Shown here: piece by piece, positions 26,403 through 34,675 of the stretch
How the letters are laid out: each line of letters begins with the position of its first letter
How positions within the stretch are numbered: position 1 is the stretch's first letter
Assembly (NCBI GenBank): GCA_012031845.1
Contig: JAAUTD010000004.1
Location: 1-34,675 of the forward strand
Source of the DNA: Synechococcaceae cyanobacterium SM1_2_3
GTDB lineage: Bacteria > Pseudomonadota > Gammaproteobacteria > Competibacterales > Competibacteraceae
Direction: 5' to 3'
DNA: 34,675 nt
Program-made: the position numbers and the translations under genes
The notes under the pieces: generated by a model
Seen by the model: only the letters and a program-made list of their open reading frames with translations
What the model was told of the DNA's origin: nothing
Databases searched by the model: none

Positions 26403-29400
26403 TCACTGTTCCACTGTCACCCGCACTTTCTGATCGTTCTGCCATTCACCTACAATTTTCAGGCCGCCTTCATACATAACGCCCTGACCGTTCTTGCGTC
26501 CATTGCGCCATTCGCCTTCGTAGCGGTCGCCACCACCGTAGTAATAAACGCCTTGGCCATTAGGCTGATCGTTGGCAAAGCTGCCGACGTATTTCTCCCC
26601 CCGATCCGCGTATAGAAAAGTGCCTTGGCCATGCTTTTTGCCATTGCGCCAGCCGCCATCGTAACGATTGCCGCTGCGATAGAAATAAGTCCCTTGGCCG
26701 TTGATCACACCATTGCGCCATTCGCCGGTATATTTTTCGCCACGGCCCGCATACGTATACGTGCCTTCGCCGTGCATCTTGGCGTTACGAAATTGGCCGG
26801 TGTATTCGCTGCCGTCGGGATAGCGGTATGTGCCCTGGCCGTTTTCGCAATTGCCGCGCAGGCAGTTAGAGGACTGGCCCGATGGGGTAGCCTTCGTCTC
26901 TGGCTTTGGTTCCGGTTCTGGCTTTGCTTCTGGCTCCGGCTCTGGCTCCGGCTCCGGTTTTGAGGCAGATGGCGTAGTCGGCTTGGCGACAGCAACATCC
27001 AGCTTTTTGGCTAAAACTGCCGATAGAGTGCTTTCATCGCCCGCATCCAGATTCACCTGTCCGTTCCAGTCGGCATAGCCTTCCCGGCGAACTCGCACCT
27101 TGTAGGCGCCGGGCCGCATCTCGATCACCATTGGCGTCGTGCCTGCTTTACGGCCATTAATAAAAATCTCGGCCTCGTCCACGTTGGCGTCCACCGCCAG
27201 TTGCGCCGGCAAATTGGACGGTGGTTTTTCGGTCTTGTCGCCCAATAAACCTTGTGGCGCTACCGTCACCTGCATACTGGCGCTGTCTCTGGTTTCGGTT
27301 TTCGATAACTGAACTTGCGGCGTCTGGGCGATGACCCGGGTTTGTGCGCCGTTCGGGCGATCCGGCTCCTGGGGAATCGAAACCAAATCAAGCTTGGGTT
27401 TGGCTGCCATGTCCGGGTCAATGCGGATGGGCGGCAAGGCGACTTCCGGTTCGTCCGGGATCGGCGAGGGGGGCGGCGCGGCGGGTTTGGCCGGGGTTTG
27501 CGCCTGAGCCAGTTGTTGGCGCAAGTCGGCAATCCGCGGATCGCTGCGGTTCAACTTTTCCATCTGGCCGATGGCGCTTCTCGTGGCCTTGGCGTCGCCG
27601 CGCCCCACCGCTTTCGTCGCCAGATCAGCGTAGCGATCCACAATCTGATTCAGCCCGGCCCGTGCTTCGGCATTGCCAGGATCGCGTTTGAGCGCCTTGC
27701 CATAGCAGTCGGCCGCATTGCCGCCCTTGCCCGAAGTCAGCCGATTGGCTTGCAGATGGCGGCTGCATTCCCGCAACAGGGCAGCCATCGGGTCAGCCGG
27801 TTCCGTGGTTGGCTGAACTGCTGGCGGCGGAGTGCGGGCATCGCGCAATTGCCGACGCACCTCGTCGCGCAGCGCCAGCAGCCGGGAATGATCGGGAGCC
27901 TGCTGCAAGCCTTGTTCGACATGCAGCAAACTGGTTTCATAGGAGCGGTTGCGCTGGGCGTCCAAGGCCCGCGCCAACAGTTCATCCGCTTTCCGGCGAC
28001 GCTGTTCCGCTTCAGTTTGCAAGCGGGCCAGCTCGGTTTTGCGCTGTTCTTCGGCGGCGGCCTGCTGGCGCACCCGCTCGGTTTCGCTTTGGCGGTCGGC
28101 CAGCAGGGCTTGAACCTCCTGCTTCAGTGCGAGCAGGCCGGGATGACTGGGCAAAGTCTGCAAGCCTTGCTCAATATGCAGCAGACTTCGTTCCAGTGCG
28201 CCTTCCTGCTGGGCGCGTTGGGCCTGTTCCAGAAATTGATCAGCCTGCATTTTGGCCTGTTGCCGCTGTTCTTCCCAGATTTTCTGGGTGAGCGCATCAG
28301 CGATTTGCCGATTTAGCTGATCGCGCAGCGCCAGCAACTCAGGATGATTGGGGACGAGTTGCAACCCCTGCTCGACCACAATCAGGCTGTCTTCCAGCGC
28401 ACCGTCCTGCTGGCGCTGCCGGGCCTGACGCAACTGTTGATCCGCCTGAGCTTGCTGCTGGACATTTGGGGCCGACGGTGGCGTGAGCGTGGCTACCCGC
28501 GGCAGGGTCGGCGATTCTTGCAGCGCCCAGAACCAGTAGCCACCGGCCAGCGCCGCGCCCGCCAGCAACGCCGCCGCGCCTGCTTTCCAGACCCGGCCCG
28601 GTGAACTTCCGCGTCCGTGATCGACGGGTTTGGGCGAGCGGAGCGGGACTGACTCCGGGTGGTCCAGCGCGGCGACAATCTCCTGACCGCTCTGGAAACG
28701 TTGATTGGGGTCTTTATCGAGCAGCTTGTTGAGCAGCGGTTGGAACCGGCGCAATTCCGGCGGGAGTTCTGGAATCGGTGAAGTGACGTGCATCATCGCC
28801 AATGCAAAGCTGTCGTTGGCGTTATACGGCACATCGCCGGTGAGCATCTCGTAAAACAGCACACCGAAGCTGTACAGATCAGCGCGGGCGTCTACGTCCT
28901 GGCCGCGAATCTGTTCTGGACTCATGTAGCGCGGAGTGCCGATGGACAAGCCGGTGCGGGTCATCCGGGTGGTGCTGCCCAGAGTTTTGGCGATGCCAAA
29001 GTCGGTCAGCACCGGGCTGCCGTTTTCACGGAACAGGATATTTTGCGGCTTGATGTCGCGATGAATAATGCCGCGATGGTGCGCGTAGTGCAGGGCTTCG
29101 GCGATGGAGCGGGCCACCGTAAGCGCCTGTTTCAGCGGCAGGCCATTGCGGATGCGCTGTTGCAGGGTGCCGCCGGGCAAATACTCCATCGACAGATAAT
29201 AAATGCCCTCGTAAGAGGCGATGTCGTAGACCGTGACGATATGCGGATCGCTGAGCTGGGCGATGATCCGGCCTTCCCGCAGGAAACGCTGGGCGAATTC
29301 TTCATCAGTGGTCAGAACCGGCTTGATGATTTTCAGCGCGACATGACGATGCAGCGACTCCTGCAAGGCGAGATAGACAATCGCCATGCCGCCTTGGCCG

Positions 29401-29435
29401 AGTTCGCGCTCAATCTGATAGCCTGGAATGTGCAT
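26403..29435 (-). CDS. Receptor-like Ser/Thr protein kinase with TPR-like, PEGA and MORN regions
   Basis: The 1010-residue protein begins with a PknB-type kinase domain (about 5-257). It has LGQGGMAIV, the VAIK-type Lys35 in VALKII, HRDIKPQN with Asp127, and DFGIAKT. A transmembrane helix follows (AGAAALLAGAALAGGYWFW, about 287-305). The extracytoplasmic part has three copies of a 60-70-residue helical unit with the shared core E-x-SLxxxEQGLQxxPxHxxLLALxxxV, charged linkers, and a PEGA domain (EIFINGRKAGTTPMVIEM, about 765-830). Then come an EPEPEPEAKPEPEPKPE hinge and six or seven MORN repeats (GTYRYPDGSEYTGQF type, about 880-1000). AGGA seven bases before the ATG at 29435 sets the start. 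The gene is intact and stands alone, divergent from aroC. The kinase residues are complete, so it is likely active and senses an envelope or cell-wall state. Confidence 0.93.
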   Translation of the reverse strand: MHIPGYQIERELGQGGMAIVYLALQESLHRHVALKIIKPVLTTDEEFAQRFLREGRIIAQLSDPHIVTVYDIASYEGIYYLSMEYLPGGTLQQRIRNGLPLKQALTVARSIAEALHYAHHRGIIHRDIKPQNILFRENGSPVLTDFGIAKTLGSTTRMTRTGLSIGTPRYMSPEQIRGQDVDARADLYSFGVLFYEMLTGDVPYNANDSFALAMMHVTSPIPELPPELRRFQPLLNKLLDKDPNQRFQSGQEIVAALDHPESVPLRSPKPVDHGRGSSPGRVWKAGAAALLAGAALAGGYWFWALQESPTLPRVATLTPPSAPNVQQQAQADQQLRQARQRQQDGALEDSLIVVEQGLQLVPNHPELLALRDQLNRQIADALTQKIWEEQRQQAKMQADQFLEQAQRAQQEGALERSLLHIEQGLQTLPSHPGLLALKQEVQALLADRQSETERVRQQAAAEEQRKTELARLQTEAEQRRRKADELLARALDAQRNRSYETSLLHVEQGLQQAPDHSRLLALRDEVRRQLRDARTPPPAVQPTTEPADPMAALLRECSRHLQANRLTSGKGGNAADCYGKALKRDPGNAEARAGLNQIVDRYADLATKAVGRGDAKATRSAIGQMEKLNRSDPRIADLRQQLAQAQTPAKPAAPPPSPIPDEPEVALPPIRIDPDMAAKPKLDLVSIPQEPDRPNGAQTRVIAQTPQVQLSKTETRDSASMQVTVAPQGLLGDKTEKPPSNLPAQLAVDANVDEAEIFINGRKAGTTPMVIEMRPGAYKVRVRREGYADWNGQVNLDAGDESTLSAVLAKKLDVAVAKPTTPSASKPEPEPEPEPEAKPEPEPKPETKATPSGQSSNCLRGNCENGQGTYRYPDGSEYTGQFRNAKMHGEGTYTYAGRGEKYTGEWRNGVINGQGTYFYRSGNRYDGGWRNGKKHGQGTFLYADRGEKYVGSFANDQPNGQGVYYYGGGDRYEGEWRNGRKNGQGVMYEGGLKIVGEWQNDQKVRVTVEQ

Positions 29436-29660
29436 GTTCAAGTCCTGTTGCTACGGGGGCGCGCCGCGTGGGTTATGCGTAGATATGAACCCAGCCGACT
29501 GGGCGCGGTATGATAAAGCGACCAAGTGTAAGGAATAGCCAGAATTCCGGCAAAAGCGGTCAAAGTCACCTCTAGCAATTGCCGTGCCTTCCATATCATC
29601 ACTGACCGCGCCATGCGCCATGTTCTCAGTGCCATTTTCTCAGTGCAGGAGTGTTTTCGC

Positions 29661-30767
29661 ATGTCCGGCAACACCTTTGGCAAGCTGTTCACCGTCACCA
29701 CCTTTGGCGAAAGCCACGGTCCCGCGCTGGGCGCAATTGTGGACGGCTGTCCGCCGGGACTGGCGTTGACCGAAGCGGATTTGCAGCATGATTTAGACCG
29801 CCGCCGACCGGGAAAGAGTCGCCATGTCAGCCCGCGCCGCGAGCCGGATGAAGTGCGCATTCTGTCCGGGGTCTTTGAAGGGCGCACCACCGGCGCGCCG
29901 ATTGGACTGCTGATCGAAAACATGGATCAGAAATCCAAGGATTACAGCGAACTGATGGATCGGTTCCGGCCGGGTCACGCCGATTACACCTATCATCATA
30001 AATACGGCTTGCGCGATTATCGCGGCGGCGGGCGCTCCTCGGCGCGGGAAACGGCGATGCGAGTGGCGGCGGGCGCGATTGCCAAAAAATATCTGCGGGA
30101 ACGCTACGGGGTGCGGATTCGCGGCTATCTGGCCCAACTTGGCCCGATTCAGCCGACCAAGGTGGTTTGGGAAGAAGTAGATAACAACCCGTTTTTCTGC
30201 CCCGATCCGGATCAGGTGGCCGAACTGGAGCAGTTCATGGACGCGCTGCGCAAATCCGGCGATTCCATTGGGGCGCGAGTGACGATCATCGCCAGCGGCG
30301 TCCCGGTCGGCTGGGGCGAGCCGGTGTTCGACCGGCTGGACGCCGACATCGCTCATGCCCTGATGAGCATCAACGCGGTCAAGGGCGTCGAGATTGGCGC
30401 CGGTTTCGCCAGCGTCGAACAGCGCGGCACCGAGCATCGCGATGAACTCAGCCCGGACGGTTTCCTAAGCAATAACGCGGGTGGCATTCTGGGCGGTATT
30501 TCCACCGGCCAGGACATTATCGCCAGCATGGCGCTGAAGCCCACGTCCAGCATTCGCCTGCCGGGACGCACGATTAACGCGCAGGGCGATCCGGTCGAAG
30601 TAGTGACCAAGGGCCGCCATGATCCCTGTGTCGGCATCCGCGCTACGCCGATTGGCGAGGCGATGCTGGCGCTGGTGCTGATCGATCACGCCTTGCGTCA
30701 TCGCGCCCAGAATCTGGATGTACATACGGATACGCCAATCATTCCGGGCGCAACCGGGCAAATCTGA
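29661..30767 (+). CDS. aroC: Chorismate synthase
   Basis: AroC makes chorismate from EPSP, the product of AroA. The 368-residue protein has the three signature regions [38 protein letters not shown] and the C-terminal PLRHDPC-like segment [24 protein letters not shown]/substrate residues RRPGKSR and [15 protein letters not shown] are in place. GGAG lies before the ATG at 29661 (MSGNTFGK); the ORF to 29613 is not needed. It is intact and transcribed away from the kinase, convergent with the carbonic anhydrase gene. Confidence 0.95.
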   Translation: MSGNTFGKLFTVTTFGESHGPALGAIVDGCPPGLALTEADLQHDLDRRRPGKSRHVSPRREPDEVRILSGVFEGRTTGAPIGLLIENMDQKSKDYSELMDRFRPGHADYTYHHKYGLRDYRGGGRSSARETAMRVAAGAIAKKYLRERYGVRIRGYLAQLGPIQPTKVVWEEVDNNPFFCPDPDQVAELEQFMDALRKSGDSIGARVTIIASGVPVGWGEPVFDRLDADIAHALMSINAVKGVEIGAGFASVEQRGTEHRDELSPDGFLSNNAGGILGGISTGQDIIASMALKPTSSIRLPGRTINAQGDPVEVVTKGRHDPCVGIRATPIGEAMLALVLIDHALRHRAQNLDVHTDTPIIPGATGQI

Positions 30768-30775
30768 GCGCCCGG
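30744..30775. terminator. Hairpin over the aroC 3' end
   Basis: CCGGGCGC/GCGCCCGG (30744-30751 with 30768-30775) gives an 8-bp stem with a 16-nt loop spanning the aroC stop, a few bases from the convergent carbonic anhydrase stop. It may act in both directions, but no T-run is present. Confidence 0.3.
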
Positions 30776-30777
30776 CG

Positions 30778-31607
30778 TCAACTGAACAGCAGGTCCACCG
30801 CGCCGCTGTCCAGATCGTAGCGGCCTCCGACGATTTTCAGGCGTCCGCTCTCTTCGGCGGCGGCCAGCACGGGCGATTTTTTCAGCCGTTGCACGACCAT
30901 TGAAACATTGGCGCGCATGGCGTTTTCCGCCAGATCGCCCATCCCCCAGGAATGCGCCTTATCAATCGCCGGTTTCAGATTTTTGACCAGATAGCCGATT
31001 TCACCCGGCAATGGGCCATGTTCGCCCTGCTCGCTCTTGCCATGCTTCCTCGGCTTGCCTTCGTGTTCCAGCGCCTCAATGCTGGCCTTGATCGCGCCGC
31101 AGCGTTCATGCCCCAGCACCATGATCAGCGGAATTTCAGCTCAAAGCTGCCAAACTCAATGCTGCCCAGCACAGCTTCATCAACCACCTGACCGGCGGTG
31201 CGGATCACAAACAGATCGCCCAGACCCCGGTCGAAAACCAGTTCGGGCGGCACTCGCGAATCCACACAACCGAGAATGGTGGCGAACGGCTGTTGCGACT
31301 GAGCCAGGGCAGTGCGCCGCTGCGGCGAGCGGTTCGGGTCGTTCAGGCGGTTGGCGACAAAGCGCTGGTTGCCATCCATCAGCCGTTGCAAGGCGTGTTG
31401 GGGCGAGGTGATGGGGCCTTCAGCGGGACTGTGGCGGGATTCCGCGACCACCGCTGAGGATGCGCCATCCGGGGTTTTGGGGATTTGCGGCGGCATCCCG
31501 GATTCGTCGGTCGCCGGATAACCGGCGCAAGCCGTCATGGTGGCGCTCAAGGTAGCGAAGCTGGACAGCCGCAGAAACTCGCGACGTGAGAAGACAGGTT
31601 TGGACAT
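30778..31607 (-). CDS. Exported beta-carbonic anhydrase (frameshifted)
   Basis: The enzyme interconverts CO2 and bicarbonate. The N-terminus has a twin-arginine signal (SRREFLRLSSFATLSATMTACAG), so it is exported to the periplasm. A Cys in TACAG could also allow lipidation. The zinc site is visible: Cys-x-Asp in GCVDSRVPPE, and His/Cys in GHERCGAIKA. The frame breaks in the T3 at 31134-31136. One added base joins FGSFELK to IPLIMVLGHERCGA. The repaired product has about 276 residues. An extra Pro/Ser-rich stretch separates the signal from the catalytic domain. Confidence 0.88.
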
Positions 31608-31712
31608 GAGGCTTTTCTCTGATGACAGTTAATTTGTTGTTATGCAATGACGCTATTGTAGGAGTTGCGCTGACTCTTGTCGGCAAGCGATGCTGAATTT
31701 TAAGCGCATCCC

Positions 31713-32852
31713 ATGTTAAGCCTCGGTCTTTACGCCCGGCTGTCCGGCTTCTACCTGTTCTATTTCGCCACATTAGGCGTATTGCTGCCGTACTGGGGCT
31801 TGTATCTGCAGGCGCTGGGATTTTCGCCAGCCCGCATCGGCGAACTGACCGCGATTCCACAAATCACCAAGCTGATTGCGCCGACCCTGTGGGGCTGGCC
31901 GGCGGATCGCAGTGGGCGCCGCATGCGATGGTGCGCTGGGCCTGTCTGGCGACCCTGCTGAGTTTCTCCGGCGTTTATGTGGCGGGAAATTCCTATCTGG
32001 GTCTGGCGCTGGCGGGATTAGTGTTCAGCTTCTTCTGGAACGCGGCGCTCCCGCAATTCGAAGCGGTCACCCTGAATCATCTCGGTGCACAGGTTCACCG
32101 TTACAGTCGAGTCCGGCTGTGGGGATCGGTCGGTTTTGTAATTGCAGCAGTGGGCGCGGGCTATCTGGTGCGGGATTGGGGCATTAGCGTGGCGCCCGCG
32201 CTGATGCTCGGCTTATTCGCCGCCCTGTGGCTCAACAGCCTGCTGGCTCCGGATTGCGCCGCCGCGCTGCAAACTCAACCGGCGCCGCCGCTGATTGAGG
32301 TGTTGCGCCGACCGGCGGTGATCGCCTTCTTTACCGCCTGTTTTCTGAATCAGGCCGCTCATGGGCCTTATTACGGTTTTTCTCGCTGTATCTGGAACAT
32401 GGCGGCTATTCCCGCGAATTCATTGGCTGGCTGTGGGGGTTGGGAGTGACGGTCGAGGTGGCGATGTTTGTGTGGATGCACCGCCTGCTGCCGCGCTTCG
32501 GTCCGCGCCGGTTGATGCTGGCGGCGCTGGCGCTGGCGGCGCTGCGCTGGCTGCTGATCGGCCATTTGCCCAGCAGTTGCCCCTTCTGCTGTTTGCCCAG
32601 ACTTTGCACGCCTTCAGCTTCGGGGTGTTTCATGCCGCATCCATTCACCTGATCCATCAATTTTTCCCCGGATCGCTGCAAGGGCGGGGTCAGGCGTTGT
32701 ACAGCAGTTTGAGCTTTGGCGTGGGCAACGCGGCAGGCAGTCTGGCCGCCGGCTATTTGTGGCAGGGACTGGGGCCAGCGGCCATGTTTGATCTGGCGGC
32801 GGTATTGGGAATGTTGGGCTGGTGGATCGCGTGGCGGGGGCTGCGGGTGTGA
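31713..32852 (+). CDS. MFS transporter, HcaT/phenylpropionate permease-like (three indels)
   Basis: The frames together give a 380-residue 12-helix major facilitator, close to the 379 of E. coli HcaT. Motifs are SGFYLFYFATLGVLLPYWGLYL at the start (a 3-phenylpropionate permease feature), the loop motif GWPADRSGRR, RLWGSVGFVIAAVGAGYL, and GQALYSSLSFGVGNAAGSL. Three single-base losses break it, at about 31918-31922 (RSGRR to HAMVRWAC), in the T5 at 32377-32381 (YYGF to FSLYLEHGGYS) and near 32569 (WLLIGHLP to QLPLLLFAQTLHAF). The substrate is not predictable from this. The gene is divergent from the carbonic anhydrase gene. Confidence 0.85.
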
Positions 32853-32874
32853 AACACTCGCCGGGTTCAATAAA

Positions 32875-32893
32875 CACGGGCCGGAAGCCCGTG
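32875..32893. terminator. Hairpin after the MFS gene
   Basis: CACGGGC/GCCCGTG (32875-32881 with 32887-32893) forms a 7-bp stem with a 5-nt loop, 23 bp after the MFS stop and 30 bp before the convergent lipoprotein stop. It has no T-run; it could be a weak bidirectional terminator or a REP-type hairpin. Confidence 0.3.
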
Positions 32894-32922
32894 CTGCGCC
32901 ATCGTTGCCTGAGTCTGGCGAA

Positions 32923-33393
32923 TCAGTAGCGGGTGACTCGCGCCGTGCCGTCGTAACCCGTGAGGACCTGCACCCGGTCGCCGGGATAGAACGGCTCATC
33001 GTCGGCCTGGGTCACGGCGATCAGGCGACCACTATCCAGTCGAACGGTAATCTCGACGCCCGGCTGGCGGGTGGCGTCTTCCTCAATCGCGGACCCTATC
33101 AGGCCGCCAATCACCGCACCGCCAATCGCCCCGGCGACCTGACCCTTGCCCTGGCCGATGTTACTGCCGGCCAGCCCGCCCAGCGCGGCGCCGCTAACCG
33201 CACCCACGCCGCTATCAGTACCCTCAATCAGCACTGGGCGAATATTCTCAATATAGCCCAGGTACACCTCCTGCATTTCCCGGACCTGGCTGCGACTGTA
33301 GGCGCCGCCGGACGTGCTGGCCGGACAGCCGCTCAACAGGAATATCGCTGTCAGTGCGACGGTTGCCATTCCAGCCTGCTTCATCAATTGCAT
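32923..33393 (-). CDS. Glycine-zipper outer-membrane lipoprotein, SlyB/PcP-like
   Basis: The 156-residue product has a lipoprotein signal ending at LLSGC (Cys23), a short helical segment, then a glycine-zipper 2TM domain (GAVSGAALGGLAGSNIGQG, AGAIGGAVIGGLIGSAIE), and a C-terminal region (VEITVRLDSGRLIAVTQ... GDRVQVLT) seen in SlyB-type proteins. SlyB is an abundant outer-membrane lipoprotein that helps guard envelope integrity. GAGGTGAACC before the ATG is a good ribosome binding site. Confidence 0.85.
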   Translation of the reverse strand: MQLMKQAGMATVALTAIFLLSGCPASTSGGAYSRSQVREMQEVYLGYIENIRPVLIEGTDSGVGAVSGAALGGLAGSNIGQGKGQVAGAIGGAVIGGLIGSAIEEDATRQPGVEITVRLDSGRLIAVTQADDEPFYPGDRVQVLTGYDGTARVTRY

Positions 33394-33527
33394 GGTTCAC
33401 CTCGTTGGAAAAAACAGTGTTCGGATTCAAATCAATGGAAGGATTATAAACCACTGGCCAACATAGCCCGCCTGACTGAATCGCGGCTGAACTCTCTGGT
33501 CGTCGCCATCGCGCCACGCCCGCTTTC

Positions 33528-33734
33528 TTAGACGACAACGAGCTTGGCGTCACAACGATCTTCAGGAACCGGCAAGTGGTCTTTCTCAAAAGTTTCAACA
33601 TAAAGCTGGATAGCCTGTTTGATATTGAAGATCGCGTCTTGTGGCGAAGGGCCTTGGCTGACGCAACCCGGCAAACTGGGACATTCAGCCATCCAGTACC
33701 CCTCTTCAACCGAATAAATGAGGACTTGGCGCAT
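33528..33734 (-). CDS. HicB-like antitoxin-family protein (orphan)
   Basis: The 68-residue product (MRQVLIYSVEEGYWMAECPSLPGCVSQG...) is the HicB N-terminal fold: a strand-rich start, the PSLPGCVSQG turn and helix SPQDAIFNIKQAIQLYVETFEK. HicB antitoxins normally pair with HicA. No hicA-like gene is seen on either side, so this is an orphan, either regulatory or a remnant. I choose ATG 33734; the ORF extends to 33812 but the extra residues are unlike HicB. Confidence 0.75.
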   Translation of the reverse strand: MRQVLIYSVEEGYWMAECPSLPGCVSQGPSPQDAIFNIKQAIQLYVETFEKDHLPVPEDRCDAKLVVV

Positions 33735-33907
33735 AAAGAACAATCCTTGCGGTGGGTTGCCATATTTGGCGGAGGCGCACTCATCCGCAACAGTTAAAAT
33801 CCTGGAAATCATTATAGAAGCGGCGGTATCAGACCGTGGGGAAAATGAGGGAAAAATCCGGGAAGAAACGGTCTATAGCTAACCGGTCGGAAAAAAGGAA
33901 TGCCATT

Positions 33908-34108
33908 ATGCTGAAACCACTGATTCCCGAAGACGAATCACTGCGCCATGCCTTTCAATGGCTGGCTGAACAGGGGCATTGCACCCTGAATACGGTTGAA
34001 CAGGCCAGCCTGCGTTTCGATTTAGGCCCCCGCGACGAAGAGTTCCTGCTACGGCAGTTTGTTTATCATCACGGCGCGGCCAGCGATGCGCCCAATTCAG
34101 AGCGATAA
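33908..34108 (+). CDS. Small protein, unknown
   Basis: The 66-residue product (MLKPLIPEDESLRHAFQWLAEQGHC...) is amphipathic and acidic, with no membrane segment or known motif. It runs convergent to the Nudix gene and overlaps its 3' end by 12 bp. AAAAAAGGAATGCC before the ATG (GGA) is a possible ribosome binding site. Its codon pattern is like its neighbours, and no family is recognised. Confidence 0.5.
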   Translation: MLKPLIPEDESLRHAFQWLAEQGHCTLNTVEQASLRFDLGPRDEEFLLRQFVYHHGAASDAPNSER

Positions 34109-34630
34109 GGAGGAGTGTTCAGCCAGCCGTCGAGAGAAATCCACCAGCATCGCGGCAGTTGCGCCCCAGATGTTGCGATCCTGATAGGGAATGACGTAGT
34201 AACGGCGCTGTTGGCCGTTGTAGACCAGGCTGCGCTGTTCATGATGGTTAGGATCGAGCAGGAACTCCAGCGGCGCCTCGAAGGCTTCAGCCACTTCAAA
34301 CGGATCCAGGCGCAAGACAAACGACGGATCGACGAAACCTACCACCGGCGTTACCAAAAAACCGGTGACGGTCTGATATAAATCCAGAAAACCTGCAATT
34401 TCAACCACATGCCGACGGTGCAGGCCAATTTCCTCCTCAGCCTCGCGCAGTGCGGTATGTACCGGGCTGGCGTCTTCGTCCTCAGCGCGACCGCCGGGAA
34501 AGCTGATCTGGCCGGCGTGATGCTCCAGATGAGCGGTGCGCTGGGTCAGCAGCACGGTATAGCCCTCTGGGCGATCCACCAGCGGCACCAATACCGCTGC
34601 CCGCGTGAGCATCCGCTCCTCGCGCTCCAT
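34097..34630 (-). CDS. NudL-like Nudix (CoA pyrophosphatase type) hydrolase, probably 5'-incomplete
   Basis: The 177-residue frame has the NudL signature TVLLTQRTAHLEHHAGQISFPGG and a full Nudix box (GGRAEDEDAS...ALREAEEEIGL, matching G-x5-E-x7-REUxEExGU). NudL proteins cleave coenzyme A and related diphosphates. NudL proteins usually start 25-35 residues earlier than 34630, so the true start may lie past the window's right edge or behind a frameshift near 34620. No ribosome binding site precedes the ATG at 34630. Confidence 0.85.
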   Translation of the reverse strand: MEREERMLTRAAVLVPLVDRPEGYTVLLTQRTAHLEHHAGQISFPGGRAEDEDASPVHTALREAEEEIGLHRRHVVEIAGFLDLYQTVTGFLVTPVVGFVDPSFVLRLDPFEVAEAFEAPLEFLLDPNHHEQRSLVYNGQQRRYYVIPYQDRNIWGATAAMLVDFSRRLAEHSSLSL

Positions 34631-34675
34631 CCCGGCGATGCAAAATCGCCGGTGATCGTTTCCAGATTGTGCGTC

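Noticed and set aside
27315-28316. 333-codon plus-strand frame opposite the kinase gene
   Set aside because: Shadow of the repetitive kinase exterior, with composition explained by the reverse strand.
1-34675. CRISPR arrays, tRNA or rRNA genes, insertion sequences
   Set aside because: I looked for regularly spaced repeats, clover-leaf genes and transposase-like proteins and saw none I could support.

Overview
The window looks like a chromosomal piece of a gammaproteobacterium. The main reason is the minus-strand block hisC-tyrA-aroA-cmk-rpsA-ihfB-lapA-lapB, whose cmk-rpsA-ihfB-lapA-lapB core is typical of that class, followed by metK-ahcY-metF with an S-adenosylhomocysteine (SAH) riboswitch before ahcY. 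Gene style (FlgO-like lipoprotein, SlyB-like glycine-zipper lipoprotein, NudL-type Nudix, MORN/PEGA kinase) fits an environmental gammaproteobacterium of Chromatiales/Competibacter type, but the genus is a guess.

Layout. 1-0.56 kb: no recognised gene, one small open frame and a terminator. 0.57-2.73 kb (-): B12-dependent ribonucleotide reductase behind a pair of NrdR-like boxes. 3.08-4.32 kb (+): two translationally coupled lipoproteins, the second FlgO-like. 4.3-11.7 kb (-): the SAM cycle genes metK, ahcY and metF. An AAA+ ATPase plus subtilisin-like protease pair resembling IetA/IetS sits between ahcY and metF and is visibly more AT-rich than the genes around it. 11.85-19.85 kb (-): lapB, lapA, ihfB, rpsA, cmk, aroA, tyrA, hisC. 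20.1-22.5 kb (+): an AT-richer accessory island with a cysteine-rich secreted peptide, a DUF4160-DUF2442 pair bracketed by two copies of a 102-bp terminator-bearing repeat, a RelE/HigB-HigA-type pair and a YefM-YoeB pair. 22.6-25.85 kb (-): PatB/MalY-type C-S lyase, a Tat-exported beta-lactamase-like serine hydrolase and a membrane-anchored endonuclease/exonuclease/phosphatase protein. 26.0-29.4 kb: a small Cys/Gly-rich protein and a large receptor-like Ser/Thr kinase with TPR-like, PEGA and MORN parts. 29.6-34.7 kb: aroC, an exported beta-carbonic anhydrase, an HcaT-like MFS transporter, a SlyB-like lipoprotein, an orphan HicB-like protein, a small unknown and a NudL-type Nudix hydrolase.

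The sequence is full of single-base indels. At least fifteen can be placed, in eleven genes that include rpsA, ahcY, aroA, metF, lapB and tyrA. Many sit in homopolymers. Essential genes cannot all be broken, so these are best read as sequencing or assembly errors, and I annotate the genes across them.

The most interesting element is the IetAS-like module placed in the SAM-recycling operon downstream of the SAH riboswitch. No obvious terminator or long gap separates it from metF, so a candidate defence or plasmid-stability system may be transcribed under SAH control together with methyl-cycle genes. The 20-22.5 kb island, with its repeat-flanked cassette and cysteine-rich peptide, is the second place to look.
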